Below, in pieces: positions 58,382 through 64,000 of a stretch of 64,000 nt of DNA (position 1 is the stretch's first letter; each line of letters starts with the position of its first letter). The notes under the pieces are model-generated. The model searched no databases. It saw nothing but the letters and a program-made list of their open reading frames with translations, and was not told the origin of the DNA. A program made the position numbers and the translations under genes. This DNA comes from Colimorpha sp045222295 (lineage in GTDB: Bacteria > Bacteroidota > Bacteroidia > Bacteroidales > P3). The stretch spans positions 124,001 to 188,000 of the forward strand of contig JBGUXP010000006.1 of assembly GCA_045222295.1 (NCBI GenBank). The letters are read 5' to 3'.

Positions 58382-58405
58382 GCTTTGATTCTGTTAGGTT
58401 CAACC

Positions 58406-59602
58406 TTACTTGGTCACCAAGCGGTAGGTGTCGCTGGCGATGACGTATTCCTCGTCGGTGGTGCAGACGACGACGGCCATCTTCGACTTCGAGGTGCTGA
58501 GGATGATGTCCTCACCCATGACGTTGTCGTTCTTGCTGAAGTCGATATCGATACCGAGGCACTCGAGACCCTCGAGGATAGGACGGCGCATGAACCAGGC
58601 GTTCTCGCCGATGCCACCGGTGAAGAGCAGCAGGTCGCAGCCGCCCATCTCGGCCATGTAGCCGCCGATGTAGCGCTTGACGCGGAGGGCGAACATGTCG
58701 AAAGCATAGGTGGCGCGCTCGTCGCCAGCATCACGGCCGGCGCGGATATCGCGCATGTCCTGTTTGTCGCCGCTGATGCCGATGAGACCGCTCTGCTTGT
58801 AGAGCAGCTTCGTCAAGGCCTTGCTGTCGTAGCCCTGGTCCATGAGGTAGAGGATGACACCGGGGTCGACATCGCCGCAGCGCGAGCCCATGATGAGACC
58901 CTCGAGGGCGGTCATACCCATGGTGGTGTCGAAGCTCTTGCCGTGGTCGATGGCGGCGATGGAGGCACCGCTGCCGAGGTGGCAGGAGATAATCTTCAGG
59001 TCGTGCCAGTCTTTGCCAATCATTTTGGCGGCCTTCTCGGCGACGAACTTGTGGCTGGTGCCGTGGAAGCCGTAGCGGCGGATGCCGTATTTCTCATACA
59101 TCTCGTAGGGCAGGCCATAGAGGAAGGTCTTGGGCGGCAGGGTGCTGTGGAAGGCGGTGTCGAAGACCACGCTCTGAGGCACGCCGGGAAGCACCTCGCG
59201 CATGGCGTAGATGCCGGCCAGGTTGCCGGGGGTGTGCAGCGGGGCCAGGTGCTCGAGGCTCTTGATCTGCTCGATGACCTTGTCGGTCACCAGGCAGCTC
59301 TCCTTGAAGATTTCGCCACCGTGGGCCACGCGGTTACCGACGGCACCAATCTCCTTGAGGTCTTTGATAACGCCAATCTTGGGGTCGGTAAGAGCGGCGA
59401 GGACAATCTTGATACCTTCAGTGTGGTTGGGGATAGGTTTCTGCTCGTAGTGCTTCTGACCGTTCCACTTGTGGGTGAACTCACCCATTTCCAGACCGAT
59501 ACGCTCCAGCAGACCCTTGGCCATCACCTGAGCATTGTTTGCCATGTCGACCAGCTGATACTTGATCGATGAACTTCCGCAGTTTAAAACTAAGATCTTC
59601 AT
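58406..59602 (-). CDS. ackA: Acetate kinase
   Basis: 398 residues; makes ATP and acetate from acetyl phosphate. ASKHA-fold motifs: LVLNCGSSSIKYQL at the N-terminus, VVFDTAFHSTLP, RRYGFHGTSHKFV with the catalytic His, ISCHLGSGAS and FTGGIGENA. The usual partner pta is not within the window. Own -7 box 61 nt upstream and terminator. Confidence 0.98.
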   Translation of the reverse strand: MKILVLNCGSSSIKYQLVDMANNAQVMAKGLLERIGLEMGEFTHKWNGQKHYEQKPIPNHTEGIKIVLAALTDPKIGVIKDLKEIGAVGNRVAHGGEIFKESCLVTDKVIEQIKSLEHLAPLHTPGNLAGIYAMREVLPGVPQSVVFDTAFHSTLPPKTFLYGLPYEMYEKYGIRRYGFHGTSHKFVAEKAAKMIGKDWHDLKIISCHLGSGASIAAIDHGKSFDTTMGMTALEGLIMGSRCGDVDPGVILYLMDQGYDSKALTKLLYKQSGLIGISGDKQDMRDIRAGRDAGDERATYAFDMFALRVKRYIGGYMAEMGGCDLLLFTGGIGENAWFMRRPILEGLECLGIDIDFSKNDNVMGEDIILSTSKSKMAVVVCTTDEEYVIASDTYRLVTK

Positions 59603-59662
59603 TTTATTGTAACTTTTTGATTTTTATTATTTACAATGTTTTTTCGCACATTATTGAATGGT

Positions 59663-59670
59663 CAAAGATA
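59663..59670 (-). promoter_or_regulatory. -7 box for ackA
   Basis: TATCTTTG on the minus strand, 61 nt before the start codon. Confidence 0.5.
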
Positions 59671-59728
59671 CAAAATAAAAATGATTGTAAAGAAATTTTA
59701 ACATTTCATGTTGTGTTTTTTTGCAGCC

Positions 59729-59759
59729 GAAAAAAGGGACCGCCACACATGACGGTCCC
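59729..59759 (-). terminator. Terminator after the fimbrillin-like gene
   Basis: GGGACCG and CGGTCCC pair (7 bp) around a 10-nt loop, followed on the minus strand by six or more T. Confidence 0.8.
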
Positions 59760-59808
59760 ACTATTATCGTGTGTGCTGCCTTCGCTGATGCGGCGAAGGC
59801 TCGGAATG

Positions 59809-61557
59809 TTAGTTTGCGTCACGCACCAAGCGGACGGTAGCGCAATTGTGGAAACGCAAAGCACTGCCTTCAACTTTGCCATTCACCGCTATAACAGCAC
59901 CACCATGCCTAATAGCACCGTTAAAACTTGATATCTTGCCTGCCCAACAATATACACATTGACCAACATATTTTATTCCATCCCCATCATAACCTGCTGC
60001 GGGCAATAATACGGCACCGACATTTTCAAGGGCTTGCCATTGGGTAAGGGTGAGGGTGTGGGTGAAAAGGTCATCAGGTTTATTACAAGTGGTAGGAACA
60101 TCGCCCATCGTGGAGACGTTCCAGACGAATTCATCGGGGAAGAGAATAAGGCACCTGTGTCCGTCCACCGTGGCCTTCAGATAACGGGCATTTGCCGTGC
60201 CACCAATGGTAGATGTCGGGCGACAAGCTATCAAGTAATACCATTCATAATTGGAATAATTTTCCCAAAAACCGTCCAGGGTGCGCCAATTGTAGCCTTG
60301 TTGGGTAGCATCGGCAAGCTTAGATTCCATCATAAAGTCGTTCTCATCCCATTTATAAAGAGTGTCGATTGTGGTATTTTTGGTGGGGTCTGGATTACTG
60401 CCCGTCCAAGTACCCCAGCCGAAAAAGTCTATCCACCCGTCATAGCTGGCCGATTTCAAGGCGTTGTTGCACTTCACACCGCCTTCGTACACGTTGCCAT
60501 TGTCGGCATCGCCCACATAGTCGTACTGGTTCAGCGCGAAACGCCAGGAGTCGGTGGATGCCCGATACTGCAGGTTGCCAGGCGAGAAGATGACTCGTTC
60601 TCTATCACTGATGGAGAATGCGCCACGCTCCCGGCGGGTAATGTTGTCGCCGCCGCGCACGATGGCTATTTCGGGCGAGGCCATGACCTGGTTGCGGCCG
60701 AGGGCACCGAAGGAGGCTTTGCTGCGCTGGTAGGTGAAGACATCGACAATGCCGTATTTCCTGGGCATCAGATGGGTGTAGACGTTGATGGTGACAGTGC
60801 CCAGGTCTTCGCTGCCCGGCAATACGGGCACCTGGATGCATCGGCTTTCGTCAACAGCAAGGGCGATGGGGGTGCTGAATTTGACGGTGACGCTGTGCGT
60901 GCCTTGGTTGCCTCTGGAAACGATGGCAGGCACCTGGTTGGTGCGCATTTTGAGGTTGAGCTTGCCGCTGAGGTTCACCTCACTTGAAGTCACCTTCACG
61001 GAATCGACATACAGGACGGTGTCATTGGCAAAGGCGTTCTTCACATTCACGTTGATGCCGGCGCTGAGGTGTTTCATTTCGATGTGTGTGGCGCCCGCTG
61101 CGCTGGTGGCAGCCATCGGCAGGGCAATGACCTGCCTGTCACCGTCGAAAGAGCTATTATAGCTTGCCGGAAACACCACTGTTGTTGTCCAATCGCCATC
61201 ACATGCAGTTACGTTTGCTGTGCCAGAGGCGGTGGCAATGCTGGAAGGATAGTAGGTGTTAAAGGACGAAGTGAAGGCGAAAGGGTTGCCTCCTTCCTTT
61301 ACTACATACCAATGGTCTCCGTCTTGCTGAACTATTCCACCCTCGGAGGAACCAAAATAGGGAAAAAACATCATTTCGTCACCGACGGCCCACTTCACCG
61401 AGGTGCCGCTGACGGTGGTCTTGGTGCCCGAACCCTCGGCGAAAATCTCCAGGGCACCCTCGGGGATGCCACTTGTTGCCATGTCTTCTTTTGTGCAACT
61501 GGTTGCCATTGCAAGGCCACAGAGCATTGCGGCCGCATACATATATATTTTCTTCAT
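59809..61557 (-). CDS. Fimbrillin-like lipoprotein with C-type-lectin-like, possibly DGR-diversified C-terminus
   Basis: 582 residues. Lipobox AMATSC (Cys21). Residues about 35-290 follow the fimbrillin/Mfa-like fold of type V pili (TKTTVSGTSVKWAVGDEMMF; MKHLSAGINVNVKN). From about 310 (FSISDRERVIFSPGNLQYRA, YVGDADNGNVYEGGVKCNNA, GWIDFFGWGTW) to the end it has the lectin-like domain found on many Bacteroidales surface lipoproteins, whose last ~50 residues vary greatly and end SVRLVR-D (here TVRLVRD). Such ends are targets of diversity-generating retroelements (DGRs) in gut Bacteroides. Likely a pilus-tip or surface binding protein. No reverse transcriptase gene is in the window. Confidence 0.75.
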   Translation of the reverse strand: MKKIYMYAAAMLCGLAMATSCTKEDMATSGIPEGALEIFAEGSGTKTTVSGTSVKWAVGDEMMFFPYFGSSEGGIVQQDGDHWYVVKEGGNPFAFTSSFNTYYPSSIATASGTANVTACDGDWTTTVVFPASYNSSFDGDRQVIALPMAATSAAGATHIEMKHLSAGINVNVKNAFANDTVLYVDSVKVTSSEVNLSGKLNLKMRTNQVPAIVSRGNQGTHSVTVKFSTPIALAVDESRCIQVPVLPGSEDLGTVTINVYTHLMPRKYGIVDVFTYQRSKASFGALGRNQVMASPEIAIVRGGDNITRRERGAFSISDRERVIFSPGNLQYRASTDSWRFALNQYDYVGDADNGNVYEGGVKCNNALKSASYDGWIDFFGWGTWTGSNPDPTKNTTIDTLYKWDENDFMMESKLADATQQGYNWRTLDGFWENYSNYEWYYLIACRPTSTIGGTANARYLKATVDGHRCLILFPDEFVWNVSTMGDVPTTCNKPDDLFTHTLTLTQWQALENVGAVLLPAAGYDGDGIKYVGQCVYCWAGKISSFNGAIRHGGAVIAVNGKVEGSALRFHNCATVRLVRDAN

Positions 61558-61655
61558 TGTTATATCTTTTTTCCGTTCTTAATTACTAGGACCAGGTGGT
61601 GGCTTGGCCACGGACAGACCCCTTTAATGGGGTATGCCACGCCGATTTGAGCGTG

Positions 61656-61663
61656 CAAAAGTA
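61656..61663 (-). promoter_or_regulatory. -7 box for the fimbrillin-like gene
   Basis: TACTTTTG on the minus strand, about 100 nt before the start codon. The 461-bp gap 61558-62018 holds this box, an AT-rich stretch without a gene, the ACCGAACAACT element and a terminator. Confidence 0.5.
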
Positions 61664-61902
61664 CAACAATCTTTCCATTTGACAATGAACTTTTTACCAA
61701 CCTTTCATTGTTGGTAATGACAATTGTTTAATATACTGTTTGTTGATTTCGATAAAAAAAAATTGGTATTTTTTGAATTGCACCAATCCACACATGTTTT
61801 CGACGAAATTTGTCAACGTAATTTTGGTTTTTGCTACTCTCTTCCGCTCCTTGTTCTTCGGTTGGTGTTTTCTTACTCTTTTGTTCATTTTCTATTCACT
61901 AT

Positions 61903-61960
61903 TTGTTCGGTAGTTGTTCGGTGAAAGACCGAACAACTACCGAACAAGTACCGAACAACT
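61903..61960. repeat. ACCGAACAACT modular inverted-repeat element, copy 2
   Basis: A perfect 20-bp inverted repeat (61903-61922 and 61928-61947, 5-nt loop) with a third module after it. It differs from copy 1 mainly in the loop (GAAAG instead of AAAAC). Confidence 0.9.
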
Positions 61961-61984
61961 GCAGAATAAAAGATAAAAAAAATA

Positions 61985-62011
61985 GGAAGCCTCCCGCTGC
62001 GGGAGGCTTCC
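61985..62011 (-). terminator. Terminator after the beta-barrel gene
   Basis: GGAAGCCTCCCG and complement form a 12-bp stem with a 3-nt loop; a T-rich run follows on the minus strand. Confidence 0.85.
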
Positions 62012-62018
62012 TTGCCGT

Positions 62019-64000
62019 TTATTTTCCTCTCTGTTGGCCGCCGGACACGATGCCCTCTTTGCTGCTGTCGCCCAGTTCCATCTTGCCGAAGCGCAGGGTG
62101 ACGCCGAAGGTGATGCTCTGCGAATTAAACGAGCTGTTCCTGCTCGACGGAGCGTAGGGGTTGATGCTGCTGGAATTCCAGCTGTAAGAGTGGAAAATGT
62201 CGTAGACATTGAGGTAGAAGGAGAGTTTGCGGTCGAAGAGGTCGGCACTGGCACTGAATTCAGCCCCCCACCGCGGTTCGGAGATTTGGAAAGCCGACCA
62301 GCCGTGCGATTGACTGGAATAGTAGCCTGTTGCCGACAGCCATATCAAGTTGAAGACTTTGACACGCGTGTTGAGGCGTATGTCGAAGGAGGTCTTCTCG
62401 TCCTCCATCCATTCGTCTGTGTGCACCATTGTGCGGTACCAGTCGTTCTTTATTGTTCCGCTGAGGGACATGGAGAAGAGTGCCGACGGACGCCAACGGC
62501 CGTAGGCAGAAAGTGTTATGCGACGGCTATCTTTGGCGTTGAAGGGTCTGGATGTCATCACATAACGGCCGAAAAAGGAGCTGTAGTCGGGCAGGCTGAT
62601 TTCCTCAGCCACGTTGGTGTACCACATAAAGCTAGTGTTGATGCCGATGGAGTGTCCTTGTTCGAAATATTTGTCGTAGCTGAATCCCAGGTCGTGTGTG
62701 TAGCTGCTGCCGAGGTTGGGGTTGCCAGTGCTGTAGCTGTCGGTGCCATATGTCTCGTAGCGGTTTAGTTGGTCGGCCGTAGGTGGTGTGATGCTGCTCG
62801 AGTAGTCGAGGCTGAAGGAGTGCATGCTTTCGGTGTTGTATAGCAGGGTGATGCTGGGGGAGAAGTAGAGGAATCCCACCGTGGTGTCGTATTCCGGCTG
62901 GTGGATATGTGAGGCGCTACTGATGTCGTAGTACAGATTGCCACCGATGCGAAGGGTGAAGTTGCCGAATTTGCGTCGCCAAGAGAGGTAGATTCGTGAG
63001 TCGTATTCAGGATTGTCGGTGGAGTCCGACCGCAGGGCATCGCAGTGATAAAGTCCGTCGGCGCCCAATGTATCGCGATGGTTGCTGGAGGGATTGTTTC
63101 TCATTGAGAAGCCGATGCCTGCTTCCAGTTCGCCATTATTGCTGTAGGGCCACGAATAGTCAAGACTCATGTCTAAATTGTGGTAGGAAAAATTATTCGA
63201 CTCTTTCTCGTCGAAACTCATCTGGGGTTGAACATCATAGTGGTTCCAACTTGTGGAGGTGGGTGAGCCGAGGGTGCCGCCGCCGGAGCCGAAGGCGCTG
63301 AACGAGAGAGCATGCCCCTCATTGTTGAATTTGTGCTGGAAGTTCAGTCCGCCGTAGCCCCAGAAGTTGCTATTATCGTAATCGGAGTGAGAGTTGTAGC
63401 TGTAGTCCTCCATGGTGGTACCTATCAGTTCGCGCCTCACCGTGCGGCCGTCGTTGACGTTGCTCGACCATGAGGGGTAAAGGTTGAAGAAGGTCGAGAG
63501 GGTGTTCATCGTGTCGAAATCGTAGCTGAAACTGAGGCTGGCGTTTGCGTTGTGTTCACGACTGGTGGTGGTCGACTTGTAGTTGTATTCGCGCACCATC
63601 ACGCTGTCTTCGTTGTAGTAGTTGCCGCCGCCGTCCGTCTCGTTCTCATATCCCTCGCGGCTGTAGCGCACGTATGCGTTGAAGCGTAGCTTTTCATTGG
63701 CATAGGCGTAGGAGACGAAGGGGGACAATGCGGGGCTCGACGAGCCATAGGCTCCGAAACTGAGGTAGGAATTCCGTATCAGGTTCTGTTGTGTCCGGAT
63801 ATTGATGACCGGTCCCTTGCCACCGTACTTGGCCGAGGGGTACTCGATGGCTTCTATGCTGCTGATTTGGTCGGCGGTAAGGGTTTTGATATACTGCTTC
63901 AGCATGTCGTCTGTGTAGTGCGACTCACGGTCGTTGATATACACCTTCACCTCTTTGCCGTTGAGCGTGATATTGCCGTCGCCGTCTACTTGCACGCCCG
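62019..64000 (-). CDS. Outer-membrane beta-barrel (TonB-receptor-like) protein, 5' end outside window
   Basis: About 660 residues are visible; the N-terminus lies beyond 64000, as the frame is open to the edge and enters in the middle of a plug-like segment (VDGDGNITLNGKEVKVYIND, then IEAIEYPSAKYGGKGPVINI). The remainder is a Tyr/Ser-rich 22-strand-type barrel ending FGVTLRFGKM plus a short tail (DSSKEGIVSG). It matches the outer-membrane beta-barrel family that carries an N-terminal carboxypeptidase-like domain and is related to TonB receptors. Substrate unknown. Confidence 0.8.
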   Translation of the reverse strand, partial: GVQVDGDGNITLNGKEVKVYINDRESHYTDDMLKQYIKTLTADQISSIEAIEYPSAKYGGKGPVINIRTQQNLIRNSYLSFGAYGSSSPALSPFVSYAYANEKLRFNAYVRYSREGYENETDGGGNYYNEDSVMVREYNYKSTTTSREHNANASLSFSYDFDTMNTLSTFFNLYPSWSSNVNDGRTVRRELIGTTMEDYSYNSHSDYDNSNFWGYGGLNFQHKFNNEGHALSFSAFGSGGGTLGSPTSTSWNHYDVQPQMSFDEKESNNFSYHNLDMSLDYSWPYSNNGELEAGIGFSMRNNPSSNHRDTLGADGLYHCDALRSDSTDNPEYDSRIYLSWRRKFGNFTLRIGGNLYYDISSASHIHQPEYDTTVGFLYFSPSITLLYNTESMHSFSLDYSSSITPPTADQLNRYETYGTDSYSTGNPNLGSSYTHDLGFSYDKYFEQGHSIGINTSFMWYTNVAEEISLPDYSSFFGRYVMTSRPFNAKDSRRITLSAYGRWRPSALFSMSLSGTIKNDWYRTMVHTDEWMEDEKTSFDIRLNTRVKVFNLIWLSATGYYSSQSHGWSAFQISEPRWGAEFSASADLFDRKLSFYLNVYDIFHSYSWNSSSINPYAPSSRNSSFNSQSITFGVTLRFGKMELGDSSKEGIVSGGQQRGK

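Noticed and set aside
59809..64000. A complete diversity-generating retroelement
   Set aside because: Only a possible target region is seen; no reverse transcriptase, accessory protein or template repeat is present.

Overview
The window is a stretch of chromosome from a member of the Bacteroidota, most likely the order Bacteroidales. Supporting signs are: promoters of the Bacteroidota type (TAnnTTTG at -7, e.g. TATTTTTG or TATCTTTG, sometimes with TTTG about 19-20 nt upstream); secreted proteins with type IX secretion (T9SS) C-terminal sorting domains; TonB-dependent receptors; a fimbrillin-type lipoprotein; Gln directly after many signal peptide cleavage sites together with a glutaminyl cyclase; and the Bacteroidota forms of LptC/LptE. 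No rRNA, prophage, insertion sequence or CRISPR array was seen. The genus cannot be fixed from the sequence alone.

Layout: 1-3.5 kb, a guanidinium-type SMR exporter and a 1033-residue T9SS adhesin with gingipain-like modules. 3.7-9.8 kb, NUDIX hydrolase, PHP phosphatase, a porin-like protein coupled to a membrane protein, cysS, and a radical SAM protein. 9.9-10.1 kb, two tRNA-Ala genes. 10.3-13.9 kb, a sigma factor operon ending in namZ and a nitroreductase. 14-16.8 kb, dut, a candidate structured RNA and an AT-rich T9SS protein. 16.8-22.2 kb, clpP, trmD, two cell-wall hydrolases, a metal-chelate ABC transporter and dapB. 23.1-28.6 kb, ribBA, a heavy-metal/TonB receptor cluster, a Rieske-like lipoprotein and a glutaminyl cyclase-like protein. 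28.6-42.3 kb, efp, then a surface-glycan block (LtaS-like, MBOAT, two SGNH, lpxD, lptC), a TPR protein, an outer-membrane protein, coaX and pth. 42.6-50.8 kb, C69 dipeptidase, a degenerate ureohydrolase, lptE, a DUF2723 protein, kbl, a thioesterase and fabD. 51-52.1 kb, two decaying genes. 52.1-64 kb, flippase, Ig-like lipoprotein, sirtuin, a PorE-like OmpA protein, ackA, a fimbrillin/lectin-like lipoprotein and a partial outer-membrane beta-barrel protein.

The genes mostly serve the cell envelope: export and maturation of secreted proteins (T9SS substrates, glutaminyl cyclase, PorE-like anchor, DUF2723 glycosylation), LPS and glycan building (LpxD, LptC, LptE, MBOAT/SGNH, flippase), peptidoglycan turnover (NamZ, M23/LysM, NlpC/P60) and housekeeping enzymes.

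The most unusual layer is repetitive DNA. (1) About twenty loci carry short degenerate tandem repeats with a period of 7, 8, 9 or 10 bp, many in frame inside housekeeping genes (dapB, coaX, trmD, lptC, cysS). (2) A GC-rich double-hairpin element occurs five times, four of them inside reading frames. (3) Two different intergenic elements built from 10-11 bp modules in both orientations each occur twice. Other points of interest are a probable diversity-generating-retroelement target domain, a T9SS gene without a start codon, a T9SS gene with a stop codon inside its sorting domain, and a long hairpin RNA of unknown identity.
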